Part shown: positions 25,511 to 34,718 of the stretch, one piece after another
Layout of the letters: each line of letters begins with the position of its first letter
How positions within the stretch are numbered: the stretch's first letter is position 1
Source of the DNA: CAYPNF01 sp964411985
GTDB taxonomy: Bacteria > Verrucomicrobiota > Verrucomicrobiia > Limisphaerales > J093
Length of the DNA stretch: 64,000 nucleotides
Direction: 5' to 3'
Assembly: GCA_964411985.1 (NCBI GenBank)
Contig: CAYPNF010000020.1
Location: 62,001-126,000 of the forward strand
Made by a program: the position numbers and the translations under genes
The notes under the pieces: generated by a model
Seen by the model: only the letters and a program-made list of their open reading frames with translations
Told to the model about the DNA's origin: nothing
Database searches by the model: none

Positions 25511-26611
25511 TCAGTGCGTGAAGAGCTCGTAGATCTTGGCGCCGAAAACGGTCATGATGACCAGGTAGGCGCTGGCAGCGGCTGCCAACAGGCCCAAGGT
25601 GCGGCGGGTGGTGTTCTTCAAGATCCAAGGAGTGGCGAGTAAGGCCCCTCCGAGGAGGCCGGACCCCAGAATGATCACCCAGAACGGTAGCAACTCCAGC
25701 GGGTAGTAGACCCAGAAGAAATACCACTCCGGTTTGATGCCGTCGGGAGTCGAGCCTTTTGGGTCATACGGTTCGAAGAGGGGGTAAGGGAAGAATGATT
25801 CGAACGGCAGGCACAAACCGATCACGAAAAGCACCAGAAAGGCCACTCCCCAGACCGAGAGATCCTTGAGCAGGAACGTGGGGAAGAACTTCTCCATGTG
25901 GCGGGGTTCCTCATCCACCCCCCGGCTCATGCCGTGGAGTTGCACGGAAAGGAGGTGGGCCCCGAGCGTGCCGACCACGGTCAGGGGGAGAATGATCACA
26001 TGCAGGGCGAAGAAGCGGCTGAGAGTGGCCTGACCGACCGTTGCCTCTCCTTGGATTGCCTCCTTCAGCACCTTGGGCCAACCCGCCATCTGGCCAGGGA
26101 GATAGGCGCCCAGTTCCTCGATCGTCTGGAGGCCGATCTTGGTTGCGTTGACCGCGATCTGGTGCCAGGGAAGCAAGTAGCCAGTGAAGCCAAACGCGAA
26201 AGTGATCCCGAGGAGGACGACACCGGTGACCCAGGTCATTTCCCGTGGACGGCCAAACGCCTTCATGGCAAAGGCCGTGATGAGGTGAAGCAGGACGCTG
26301 GCGATCATCAGCGAGGAGGCCCAGGCGTGGATGTTGCGCACCAGCGCTCCGCCGGGCACGTGTTCGGTGATGTACTCCACCGAAGCGTGCGCATCGCTGA
26401 CGGTCGGTTGATAGTAGAACAGCAGCATGAGGCCGGTGAGGACCTGTACCATGAAGAAGAACAGCGCCAAACCTCCCAGGTAGTACCCCCAGGAAAGGCG
26501 GTGCACGGGAACCTCTTTCTTCTGGACCATCGAGGCGTAGTTGAGCTTATCCACCGGGAACCGCTCGGCGAGGTAGGTTTCGACCCGTTGGATCGTTTCA
26601 GGCAGCTTCAT
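25511..26611 (-). CDS. Cytochrome b (bc/b6f-type complex)
   Basis: The 366-residue protein combines the cytochrome b N-terminal part with the start of the C-terminal part. It has heme-ligand pairs H-x13-H (NIHAWASSLMIASVLLH) and H-x14-H (ALHVIILPLTVVGTLGAH), the latter spacing as in b6. The quinol-site motif PEWY is within KPEWYFFW. About eight membrane helices are visible. In the cell it should oxidise or reduce quinol together with the Rieske domain fused to NarI. It is 45 bases after that gene and three bases before the cytochrome c gene. Confidence 0.92.
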   Translation of the reverse strand: MKLPETIQRVETYLAERFPVDKLNYASMVQKKEVPVHRLSWGYYLGGLALFFFMVQVLTGLMLLFYYQPTVSDAHASVEYITEHVPGGALVRNIHAWASSLMIASVLLHLITAFAMKAFGRPREMTWVTGVVLLGITFAFGFTGYLLPWHQIAVNATKIGLQTIEELGAYLPGQMAGWPKVLKEAIQGEATVGQATLSRFFALHVIILPLTVVGTLGAHLLSVQLHGMSRGVDEEPRHMEKFFPTFLLKDLSVWGVAFLVLFVIGLCLPFESFFPYPLFEPYDPKGSTPDGIKPEWYFFWVYYPLELLPFWVIILGSGLLGGALLATPWILKNTTRRTLGLLAAAASAYLVIMTVFGAKIYELFTH

Positions 26612-26656
26612 GAGAAACAGGGCGGGGTTGGCGGGTGAGACGCGGCATGGGTGGAG

Positions 26657-27982
26657 TTATGCGGATGCCAGGGGAGCGGATCCCGGTTTCGTGATGTAGA
26701 GGCTGCATTGTGCAAGCGCTGCTGCATCGGCTTTGCCCTGGACGGGTTGCCCCGGCCGGCGGCTCAGCACCGCCTTGCCGGCAGGGTTGAGGAGTGCCCA
26801 CCCGATCTCGGGTAACCGGTTCTTGGCTGGAGCGCCGGAGTTCGGCTGGCCGGTGCGGATATCGAAATAGGAGATGTGGCAGGGACAGAGAATCCGGCCT
26901 TGCGCATCCACGTCGCTGCCGACCGTGCAGCCAAGATGCGTGCACTTGGCGGAGAGGACCAGGGGCACGCCGTCCTTATCCCTGAAGGCGAGACCCGGTG
27001 CCATGGCGTAGTCGATGAAGTATCGTCCCTTGGTCTCGCTCAGGTCCGCGTAACGCCCTACCAGAATCGCCTCGCTTCGCTGACGCTCGAGTTCGTAGGC
27101 CCTTTCCTCAGCCGTCAACTGCAGACGTATGAGTTTCTTCTGCAGCAAGGCCGTTTCCGCTTCCGCGTCCGGCCGCGGACCCTTGAAGAAGTTTAAGGTC
27201 TTCTCCGAGACCCCGAGCGTCATCAGTCCACCCGCGCCCGCCACGCCGATCGCGCCCTTGATGAACTCCCGGCGGCTTTCAATGCTCCGGGTGGCGGCGA
27301 CGGCTTGTTGACGGCGGCGGGCGGTATTCCAGATGACAATCTGCGGGGCACGCCACAGGTAGGAGAATGGGACCGCGAGGAGATGCATGAGGCGCGTGAA
27401 GGGGAGTAACAAAAGGAGCAACCATGCGCCCACCAGGTGGAGTTTGAACAGCATCGGGAAACCCGTGACATACGTCATGTCCGGTTGCAGGGTCAGCAGC
27501 CCCCAGAGATAAGGGACCACGGTGCCCGGTGCCCAGGCGGACCCGTGGCGGAGTGTCATCGCGCTGAGCAGGCCTAGCAGAAGCTGCGTGAACAGCAACG
27601 CCACCACCGCCAGGTCGGCGGAGGTGGTCACCGCTTGGATTCTCGCCTGGGTGACGCGCCTCACGATCAGTAGAACCAAGCCGACAATCGCAAGCAAGGA
27701 CGCGCCCATCCCTGTGGCTTCCACTGCAAGGAGCATGCCCGGCACGGTGAGCAGGGCGGACCACACCGTCGGCAGAAGAAAGGCGAAGAGATGTCCGCAA
27801 AGCACCAGAATGATGCCGATGTGCCAAGGAGCAGCTCCCCAGATCAGGGAGCGGTCCTCGAGGAACTGCGACGAACGCGAGGTTAGCGAAAACCGTCCGT
27901 TGCGCCAGCGCCAGATTCCCGCCACCAGGGCGGTCACCAGTGCTAGATAGGGGAGGCCGACAAAGAGAAAGGCGTCAACCAT
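26657..27982 (-). CDS. narI: NarI (nitrate reductase gamma) fused to a Rieske 2Fe-2S domain
   Basis: Residues 1-220 are NarI: five membrane helices and four heme-ligand histidines at 54, 64, 182 and 200, whose spacings (10 and 18) equal those of E. coli NarI. After a basic linker there is an internal twin-arginine segment SRREFIKGAIGVAGAGG (about 236-252) with a further membrane helix. A Rieske domain with CTHLGC (347-352) and CPCH (366-369) then follows. The single open frame has no break. NarI normally ends after about 225 residues, so the Rieske part is an addition. The ATG at 27982 follows narJ by five bases. It likely passes quinol electrons both to NarH and into a bc-like module. Confidence 0.93.
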   Translation of the reverse strand: MVDAFLFVGLPYLALVTALVAGIWRWRNGRFSLTSRSSQFLEDRSLIWGAAPWHIGIILVLCGHLFAFLLPTVWSALLTVPGMLLAVEATGMGASLLAIVGLVLLIVRRVTQARIQAVTTSADLAVVALLFTQLLLGLLSAMTLRHGSAWAPGTVVPYLWGLLTLQPDMTYVTGFPMLFKLHLVGAWLLLLLLPFTRLMHLLAVPFSYLWRAPQIVIWNTARRRQQAVAATRSIESRREFIKGAIGVAGAGGLMTLGVSEKTLNFFKGPRPDAEAETALLQKKLIRLQLTAEERAYELERQRSEAILVGRYADLSETKGRYFIDYAMAPGLAFRDKDGVPLVLSAKCTHLGCTVGSDVDAQGRILCPCHISYFDIRTGQPNSGAPAKNRLPEIGWALLNPAGKAVLSRRPGQPVQGKADAAALAQCSLYITKPGSAPLASA

Positions 27983-27987
27983 AAGCG

Positions 27988-28665
27988 TCAGGGAATGCAC
28001 GGAGCGGATTCCGGTTGGAGGATGGAAGCTGCAACGTCTGGTTCGGCGTTGGGACGCACCCCACAGCCGCAGGCCAGGGATTGAGTCGCGCACCAGGCCC
28101 CGTTTTGGCGCATCCGCTCCAGCGGGCTGACCGCCGGCTGCAGACCGGGATGCATCGCTTGGAGCACCGCTCTTACCGTCTCGAGCAGGGCTTGGTACGG
28201 GTTCTCCGGGTGAAGCGCGCCGATCATTTTGTCGAGTGGCCCGAGCAGGCAGTACTCCGCCAACTCGCGAAGCTCCGCTTCACCGATGGTGGCGGCAAAA
28301 CGTAGGAGTACCGATAGATGATCAGGTAACTCGCCCCGAGGATCGAAGCTGGCCTGGGCATAACGAGCGTGGAGCGCGGCCATCATTTCACCTCGCTTGA
28401 AGTTCTCCTCGCCAAAGAGGTGAATGCTGGTGTAGGGGACGCAGGCAGGGGTGATGTCGAACGTGCCTGTATAGAGTTCCTCACGGGCATCGGTGCTGAG
28501 GGCAAGCGCCGGGTCAGCAAACTGGGCGAAATGAGCTTCGGCCGCAACTCCCGCGCTCTGGATGGCCAGCTTCCCTTGTCGCACTCGTTCCCCGAACTCA
28601 GGGTCGGGATACTCCAGTAGGGCGGAGAGGACCGTCAGGCTGGCTTGATGAGGGCTTGGGTTCAT
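27988..28665 (-). CDS. narJ: Nitrate reductase assembly chaperone
   Basis: NarJ (TorD family) binds apo-NarG and is needed for molybdenum cofactor insertion and membrane docking. The 225-residue protein has the family pattern VLSALLEYPDPEFGERV, a variant of the NarJ YELFDVTPACVPYTS region reading LYTGTFDITPACVPYTSIHLFGEENFKRG, and LPDHLSVLLRFAA. The ATG at 28665 overlaps the narH stop by four bases, fixing the start. The C-terminal tail carries a CGCG motif of unknown meaning. Confidence 0.93.
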   Translation of the reverse strand: MNPSPHQASLTVLSALLEYPDPEFGERVRQGKLAIQSAGVAAEAHFAQFADPALALSTDAREELYTGTFDITPACVPYTSIHLFGEENFKRGEMMAALHARYAQASFDPRGELPDHLSVLLRFAATIGEAELRELAEYCLLGPLDKMIGALHPENPYQALLETVRAVLQAMHPGLQPAVSPLERMRQNGAWCATQSLACGCGVRPNAEPDVAASILQPESAPCIP

Positions 28666-30155
28666 GCGCGGGGAGGAAGAGCGGGAGTGAGGGAAAAACC
28701 GGTGCATCCTTTACAGACCTCCGGATTGCACGTTTCCTGAATCGCCTCCTCACGCTGTAAGGGCGGCAAAACGTACCGTTGGTATTGTGTGGGGATGGCC
28801 GTCATCCGGTAGATCTCTTCGACCTCCTCCGGCGTCGTGTCGGCTTGGCGGAGGATCCGCTGTGTTTCGTTCTCCGGAAGATCGCGTACGCTTTGCCAGC
28901 GTTTGTAGTAGCGGACCGCCATGAGCTTTTTCATGACTGATTGGACGACTTGCTCATTGCCTGCGCTGAACAGGCTGGCAAGGTACTTGATGGGCAGGCG
29001 TGCCTGCTCCAGGCAGGTGAAGAAACCGCTGGCATCGTGCTGATACGTACCGCTGGCGGCTTTCCCCATGACAGGCAGCAACGGCGGAACATAGAAGAGC
29101 ATGGGCATGGTCCGGTACTCAATGTGCAGCGGAAGCGCGAGTTTCCACTCCATGATGTACTTCCAGGCGGGCGATCGCAGGGCTGAGTCCAGAAACTCCT
29201 CGCTGATTCCGTTTTTGCGCGCAGCCTCCATCACTTTCGGATCCCGCGGATCGAGAAAGGCGGCTCGCTGGGCATCCACGAGGGCTCGGTCTGCCACCTT
29301 CATGGCATCCGGCACTTTCTCGGCATCGTACAGCATGACCCCCAGGTATCGGATTCGGCCCACGCACGAGTGGAAGCAAGCGGGAGCCTGGCCAGTTTCC
29401 AAGCGCGGGAAACAGAGGATGCACTTCTCGGATTTGCCGGTCTTCCAATTGTAATAGATCTTTTTGTAGGGGCAGGCGGCCACGCAGGCGCGCCAACCCC
29501 GGCATTTCTCCTGGTTGATGAGCACGATTCCATCCTCGCCGCGCTTGTAGATGGCCCCGGACGGGCACGAGGCTACGCAACTCGGGTTGGCACAGTGGTT
29601 GCAGATCCGAGGGAGATAGAAAAAGGTGAGACGCTCTACTTCGAAAAGCTGGGTGCGCTCCTGCTCGGTCAGTTTGTCCAGATTGAGATCGTTTTCGGCA
29701 TAGATGGGTGAACCGGAAAGATCATCGTCCCAGTTCGGGCCCGCACGGATCTCCATCGGTTCCCCGGTGATTTGCGAGATGGGGATCGCGGTTGGTTGAT
29801 CGTCCCCTTGCTTGGCCGTGAAGAGGTCCCCGTACCGATAGGTCCAAGGCTCGTAATAGTCGTCCAGGTTGGGCTGGTTGGGGTTGTAGAAGAGCTTCAG
29901 GAAAGCGTCGGCTCGGTTCTGACAGCGGAGATCGAGTCTTCCGTTACCGTTCCACTTCCAGCCGCCGTTGAATTTGTTCTGGTCTTCCCAGAGAGTCGGG
30001 TAGCCGGTACCCGGCTTGGTCTCGACGTTGTTCCACCACATGTACTCAGCACCGGGTCGGTCGGTCCAGATGTTCTTGCAGGCGACGCTGCAAGTGTGGC
30101 ACCCGATGCACTTGTCGAGGTGGAAGATGACGGAAACGTGGGCTCTGACATCCAT
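28662..30155 (-). CDS. narH: Respiratory nitrate reductase beta subunit
   Basis: NarH carries four iron-sulfur clusters linking NarI hemes to NarG. The 497-residue product starts MDVRAHVSVIFHLDKCIGCHTCSVACKNIW, the first cluster motif. The other motifs are CNHCANPSCVASCP, the CRGWRACVAACPY motif whose Trp replaces a cysteine and so gives a 3Fe-4S cluster, and CILCFPRLETGQAPACFHSC. The length and ending fit NarH. It lies 14 bases after narG and overlaps narJ. Confidence 0.97.
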   Translation of the reverse strand: MDVRAHVSVIFHLDKCIGCHTCSVACKNIWTDRPGAEYMWWNNVETKPGTGYPTLWEDQNKFNGGWKWNGNGRLDLRCQNRADAFLKLFYNPNQPNLDDYYEPWTYRYGDLFTAKQGDDQPTAIPISQITGEPMEIRAGPNWDDDLSGSPIYAENDLNLDKLTEQERTQLFEVERLTFFYLPRICNHCANPSCVASCPSGAIYKRGEDGIVLINQEKCRGWRACVAACPYKKIYYNWKTGKSEKCILCFPRLETGQAPACFHSCVGRIRYLGVMLYDAEKVPDAMKVADRALVDAQRAAFLDPRDPKVMEAARKNGISEEFLDSALRSPAWKYIMEWKLALPLHIEYRTMPMLFYVPPLLPVMGKAASGTYQHDASGFFTCLEQARLPIKYLASLFSAGNEQVVQSVMKKLMAVRYYKRWQSVRDLPENETQRILRQADTTPEEVEEIYRMTAIPTQYQRYVLPPLQREEAIQETCNPEVCKGCTGFSLTPALPPRA

Positions 30156-30169
30156 AAAATGAACTGCGG

Positions 30170-33100
30170 TTAGAAGACCGGTTTATGCAGCTTCCGTACC
30201 ACGACGAAGGTATCGCGGTTGACCCCTTGGGGGCCCCAGTAGTTGAAGGCGTAGCTGAATTGAGTGTAACCACCAATCATGAAGAGCGGTTTGAGGCGAG
30301 TCCGAGTAAGGCTGTTATGGACTCCGGCCCGTTTCATGCCGCGGGCAGGCGATTTGGGCACCCCAATCGTGCGCTCGGGCGCGTGGTAGAGAAGGCAGAT
30401 GCCAGGAGGAATGCGCGCGCTGACGATGGCGCGCGTGCAAACGACGCCGTGATCGTTGTACACCTCGATCCAGTCGTTGTCTTCGATCCCGATGAGGTCG
30501 GCGTCCTTGTCGTTCACCCATACCGGGTAGCAGCCCCGGGAGAGGGTCTTCATCCGTAGGGTGTCGCCATAGGTGGAGTGGATGTGCCACTTGCCATGCG
30601 GCGTGAGGTAGTTGAGAACCAGTCCTTCCGGGCTGCGCTCGGATTTTTCCAGATCGCGCGTCTGCCGCAATTCGCCGCGGGGTTTGAAGGTGGGAAGGTT
30701 CTCTCCAAACGCCACATAGGCCTCGTGGTCAAGGTAAAGGTGCTGTCGCCCGGTGAGCGTGCGGAAGGGAATCAACTCTTCCACGTTCTGGCAGTAGGCC
30801 GAGTAGGTCCGGTTCCCGTTCGTGATGCCGGTCCAGAAGGGCGTCGTGAGCGAGCGGCGCGGCTGAGTCGCCAACTCGTCAAAAGTGAAGCGCGTGGCCC
30901 GGGTGTCCGCCGCAAGGTGGGTGTGGTCGATGCCCGTCTTGATCGACTCGCTTTCATAGGCCCGGAAGGCCATTTCGCCGTTGGTCTCGGGAGCAAAATG
31001 GAGGATGACGTTGCATGCGTCCTTGTCCACACGCAGGCTGGGGTATTCCCGGCCGCCCCAGACCTCTTTCGGATGGGTAAGCAGGTACGCGTCGTAGGCG
31101 TCGTCGACGTCGTAGTGGGTGCCGTGCATGCTCAAGCCGTTGTTGCGGAAGTTTGGCCCGAGGGAGACAAAGCGGTTGAGGAGGTTTTCGTAATCGCGTG
31201 CCACCACCTTGATGTTGGGTGCGGTTTTGCCGGGGATCAGGTCACATTCACCCTTTGCCCAGTCCTTGATGACGGGTTGGGCCAACTCTGCCGGGGTGTC
31301 ATGCATCAGGGGTGAAATGAGGATGTCTTTCACGGGTCCGCTGAAGTATTGAGGAGCCATCCGGGCCGTCTCCGCAGCAATCCCCTTAAAGATCTCCCAA
31401 TCACTCTTGGACTCCCAGCACGCTGGCACCGCCGCCTGGAGCGGGTGGATGAAGCTGTGCATGTCCGTGGAGTTGAGGTCGTTCTTCTCGTAGTACGTCG
31501 CCGCGGGCAACACGATGTCCGAGTAGAGCGCGGAAGTGTCCATCCGGAAGTTCAGGTCCACGATCAGATCGAGCTTGCCGAGTTCGACTTTGTCGTGCCA
31601 GGTCACATCCTCGATGAAGGGTTTGGCCTCTTCGGTGGCGACGGCATTGTGATGCGTGCCGAGGTAGTGTTTCAGGAAGTACTCGTGGCCCTTGGCCGAG
31701 GAGCTGAGCGCGTTGCCGCGCCAGATGTAGAACAGCCGCGGGAAACTCTCCGGATTGTCCGGGTCCTCCATCGCAAATTTCAGTTTGCGGGACTTCAATT
31801 GGGCTACCACCCAGGCCACCACCTCTTCGTCCGTCTTCGCACCGGCCGCCTGGGCCTCGCGGATCAACTCGAAATTGCTCTTCGTGAACTGCGGATAGCA
31901 GGGCAGCCAACCCAGACGCACCGCCATGGCTTGTTTGTCCGCCGTGTGCCCGTGTGCCATCGGATGCTTGCTGTCCCCCACGGGGCAAATCTCGTCAAAG
32001 TTGCGGTCGTAACGCCATTGGTCGGAGTGGATGTAATGGAAGGAAGGGGTGTTTTGCTGCCGGGGCGGCCCGCCCCAATCACCTCCGAAGGCGATGGGTG
32101 CCCACGAGGTCTGCGGCACCAGCTTCTCCTGCCCCACGTAATGGTTCAATCCCCCCCCACTCTTGCCGACACACCCGCAGAACATCAATACGTTGATGAC
32201 CGCGCGGTAGATCAGGTTGTTATGGTACCAGTGATTCACCCCAGCGCCGATAATCACGCTGCACTTGCCGCCGGTGTGCTCCGCGGTCCGACCCCACTCT
32301 CGCGCGAAGTTGATCGCCAAGTCCCCCGCCACTCCAGTGAATCGCTCCTGCCATGCAGGGGTGAACGGTTGGGAGTCATCCGTAAAGTCTTTTGGCCATT
32401 CACCTTCCGCGCCCCGGTTGACACCGTATTGTGCGAAGTACAGTTCCATCGCGGTGGTGACCAATACTGGACCCTTCACCGTTTCAATTTGGCGAATCGG
32501 CACGTGTCGGCGAAGCACCCGGCGGTTGGTGCCGTCGGAGAAATCGACGCACTCGACACACGCCGTACCGTCGGCCCGGTCTTTGAGTTCCAGAAGGGGC
32601 TTGATGGGCTCGTGGGTGAGCGCATCCTCGAGTTTGAGGTTCCACTCCCCTTTCTTCTTTTGCCAACGGTGGCCCACGGTCCCTTTGGGCATGCGGAGCC
32701 CGTTGCTGGATTCGTCGACCACAAAGAACTTCCAATCAGCATTCTCCTGGTCCTTGGTTGCGGCCAACTCACTCGCGCGTAAGAGGCGGCCAGCCCGGTA
32801 CTGGCCATTGGCTTGGCGATCGAGAACCACCAGGAATGCCGCATCCGTGTACTGGCGCAGGTAATTCTGAAAGGCTGGCACTTGCCGATCTGCGTAAAAC
32901 TCTTTCAGAATCACGTGCCCCACCGCCATCCAGAACGCTCCGTCGGTTCCCTGATGCAAGGGGATCCATTCGTCCGCCACCTTGGACGTCTGGCTGAAAT
33001 CAGGGGAGAACACCACCACTTTGGCCCCCGCGTGGCGTGCTTCCACCAGGAAGTGCGCGTCCGGGGTGCGGGTCATGAGTACGTTCGATCCCACCGTGGC

Positions 33101-33802
33101 GATGAACTTCGAATGATACCAATCGGCGCTCTCCGCCACGTCAGTCTGTTCCCCCCAAATCTCAGGGGAGGCGGGTGGCAGGTCGCAGTACCAATCATAG
33201 AAAGAGAGCGAAACTCCCCCCATCAGCTGGCAAAACCGCGCCCCGGCTGCGTAACTGAGCATCGACATCGCGGGAATGGGGGAGAAACCCACAATGCGAT
33301 CGGGGCCGTGACGCTGAATGGTGTGGAGATTTGCCGCCGCCATGAGCTCGTTGACCTCATCCCAACTTGTTCTGCGGAAACCGCCTTTGCCCCGCGCTTG
33401 ATGATAACTTTTCCGAGATTCTGGATTGGTGACGACGGACCGCCAAGCGGCCACAGGATCGCCCGGATGCGCTTTCTTCGCCCGCCGCCAGAGATCGAGC
33501 AGCACCCCTCGGGCATAGGGGTATTTCACTCGGATCGGGCTGTAGACGTACCAAGAGTAGCTGATCCCGCGTTGGCAACCGCGGGGTTCGTAGGGCGGAA
33601 TCGAGGGATCAAGGATCGGGTAGTCGAGAGCCTGTAATTCCCAAACGACGACTCCATTCTTGACGTATATCTCCCAACTGCAAGACCCCGTGCAGTTGAC
33701 GCCATGGGTGCTGCGCACCTTCTTGTCGTACGACCAGCGGTTGCGATAGAACGATTCCCACGTACGGTCTTCAGGGGCAAAAACGTCTTGGATCCAGCTC
33801 AT
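30170..33802 (-). CDS. narG: Respiratory nitrate reductase alpha subunit
   Basis: NarG reduces nitrate to nitrite at a bis-MGD molybdenum site. The 1210-residue protein shows the N-terminal STHGVNCTGSCSWE motif (His33, Cys37, Cys41) that holds the FS0 cluster. It also has the Asp molybdenum-ligand region FYDWYCDLPPASPEIWGEQTDV and long stretches typical of NarG. No twin-arginine signal is visible in the first 30 residues, so the enzyme should face the cytoplasm, consistent with two NarK-type transporters in the same locus. It follows the diheme cytochrome gene by 13 bases and precedes narH. Confidence 0.97.
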   Translation of the reverse strand: MSWIQDVFAPEDRTWESFYRNRWSYDKKVRSTHGVNCTGSCSWEIYVKNGVVVWELQALDYPILDPSIPPYEPRGCQRGISYSWYVYSPIRVKYPYARGVLLDLWRRAKKAHPGDPVAAWRSVVTNPESRKSYHQARGKGGFRRTSWDEVNELMAAANLHTIQRHGPDRIVGFSPIPAMSMLSYAAGARFCQLMGGVSLSFYDWYCDLPPASPEIWGEQTDVAESADWYHSKFIATVGSNVLMTRTPDAHFLVEARHAGAKVVVFSPDFSQTSKVADEWIPLHQGTDGAFWMAVGHVILKEFYADRQVPAFQNYLRQYTDAAFLVVLDRQANGQYRAGRLLRASELAATKDQENADWKFFVVDESSNGLRMPKGTVGHRWQKKKGEWNLKLEDALTHEPIKPLLELKDRADGTACVECVDFSDGTNRRVLRRHVPIRQIETVKGPVLVTTAMELYFAQYGVNRGAEGEWPKDFTDDSQPFTPAWQERFTGVAGDLAINFAREWGRTAEHTGGKCSVIIGAGVNHWYHNNLIYRAVINVLMFCGCVGKSGGGLNHYVGQEKLVPQTSWAPIAFGGDWGGPPRQQNTPSFHYIHSDQWRYDRNFDEICPVGDSKHPMAHGHTADKQAMAVRLGWLPCYPQFTKSNFELIREAQAAGAKTDEEVVAWVVAQLKSRKLKFAMEDPDNPESFPRLFYIWRGNALSSSAKGHEYFLKHYLGTHHNAVATEEAKPFIEDVTWHDKVELGKLDLIVDLNFRMDTSALYSDIVLPAATYYEKNDLNSTDMHSFIHPLQAAVPACWESKSDWEIFKGIAAETARMAPQYFSGPVKDILISPLMHDTPAELAQPVIKDWAKGECDLIPGKTAPNIKVVARDYENLLNRFVSLGPNFRNNGLSMHGTHYDVDDAYDAYLLTHPKEVWGGREYPSLRVDKDACNVILHFAPETNGEMAFRAYESESIKTGIDHTHLAADTRATRFTFDELATQPRRSLTTPFWTGITNGNRTYSAYCQNVEELIPFRTLTGRQHLYLDHEAYVAFGENLPTFKPRGELRQTRDLEKSERSPEGLVLNYLTPHGKWHIHSTYGDTLRMKTLSRGCYPVWVNDKDADLIGIEDNDWIEVYNDHGVVCTRAIVSARIPPGICLLYHAPERTIGVPKSPARGMKRAGVHNSLTRTRLKPLFMIGGYTQFSYAFNYWGPQGVNRDTFVVVRKLHKPVF

Positions 33803-33815
33803 TCGGTGTGAAGGG

Positions 33816-34667
33816 TTACTTGCGTCTGCGCTGCAGTCGGCCCGGTCTGCGCTCTCTGCGCTGGCCCTGGTAATAAAAGCTCAGGCCTGCCATCATGGCT
33901 ACTGCTCCGCCCACGCCCACCGCCGCAAAGGGGATGGGACGCGTTAGCGGAGTGTTCGGAGAGAGCGTTGCCAGGTACTTGGTCAGGTGCATGGCCTCCT
34001 GTTTGGTAACCGGATGTCGCGAGTAGTGCGGCTCCATGAGCTTGTATCGCGACTGTTCGATGGCGGAGATCAGCGCTGTGTCGCCTCCCATCTTCGCGTG
34101 GACACCCGTCAAGACCAACCCCACGCTTCCGCCGTCCCCCTCGGACGAGTGGCAGACGATGCAGGCCATGCCACCGTTTCTTAGAGTCGTTTTGCCATAG
34201 AACAAGGCGCGGCCCACCCCAGGATCGGGCGGATCCATCTTGGCCATGAATTGGGCCTGGATCCGAGCTTCCTCCGCCTTGAGGCGGTCACGCAGGCGAG
34301 TGTCGTGCAGCAAATCCGAAAGTTGGGCGATCTCCTCCTCCGGGAGCGGACCCGCCTTCTCCTGCATTCGCCTGATCGCGGCCTTTGCCTGTTCGGCCGG
34401 CCAGGTGGTCACGTGGGAAAGCTCCGGGCCCGTGAGCTTCATCCCGAACACGCTGTGACACCCGGAGCAGGTCAGCACAAACTTGGCTGCGGCGGCATCT
34501 ACCGTATTGGTGGTGGATTCCGTCTGGTTTGAGATAGAGGGTGTGGCTGCAGCAGGCGCCTGGTTCTCAGCTGTCCGAGCCTCTCCACCCGAGGCAGAGG
34601 ATTCCGCGCAGGGTGCGAGTAGGCAAACGATCAGGAGCCATGCTGGCATGCCAAAGGGGCGGTTCAT
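33816..34667 (-). CDS. NarC-like diheme cytochrome c
   Basis: The 283-residue product has a signal peptide (MPAWLLIVCLLAPCAESSA), a low-complexity linker, heme c motifs CSGCH (within VLTCSGCHSVFGMKLTGPEL) and CIVCH (within MACIVCHSSEGDGG), and a C-terminal membrane helix followed by an Arg-rich tail. It leads the nar operon, as narC does in Thermus, where a membrane-bound cytochrome c is needed for electron delivery to and maturation of NarGHI. The ATG at 34667 is preferred; the open frame begins at a TTG inside the FNR-type site. The name narC is by position and architecture. Confidence 0.85.
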   Translation of the reverse strand: MNRPFGMPAWLLIVCLLAPCAESSASGGEARTAENQAPAAATPSISNQTESTTNTVDAAAAKFVLTCSGCHSVFGMKLTGPELSHVTTWPAEQAKAAIRRMQEKAGPLPEEEIAQLSDLLHDTRLRDRLKAEEARIQAQFMAKMDPPDPGVGRALFYGKTTLRNGGMACIVCHSSEGDGGSVGLVLTGVHAKMGGDTALISAIEQSRYKLMEPHYSRHPVTKQEAMHLTKYLATLSPNTPLTRPIPFAAVGVGGAVAMMAGLSFYYQGQRRERRPGRLQRRRK

Positions 34668-34704
34668 GTGTTTCGCAGCATGTTCCTTTCCTCGGCAAGG
34701 ATCC

Positions 34705-34718
34705 TTGATCGAAGTCAA
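34705..34718 (-). promoter_or_regulatory. FNR/DNR-type binding site upstream of the nar operon
   Basis: On the minus strand the site reads TTGACTTCGATCAA, an almost perfect FNR/DNR palindrome. Its centre is 44.5 bases before the first ATG of the operon, the same distance as at the TauE-moa operon. At -41.5 it would start a nearly leaderless transcript. Confidence 0.72.

Noticed and set aside
31349..32782. Plus-strand open frame of 477 codons inside narG
   Set aside because: It is the antisense shadow of narG, which has firm motifs across the same stretch.
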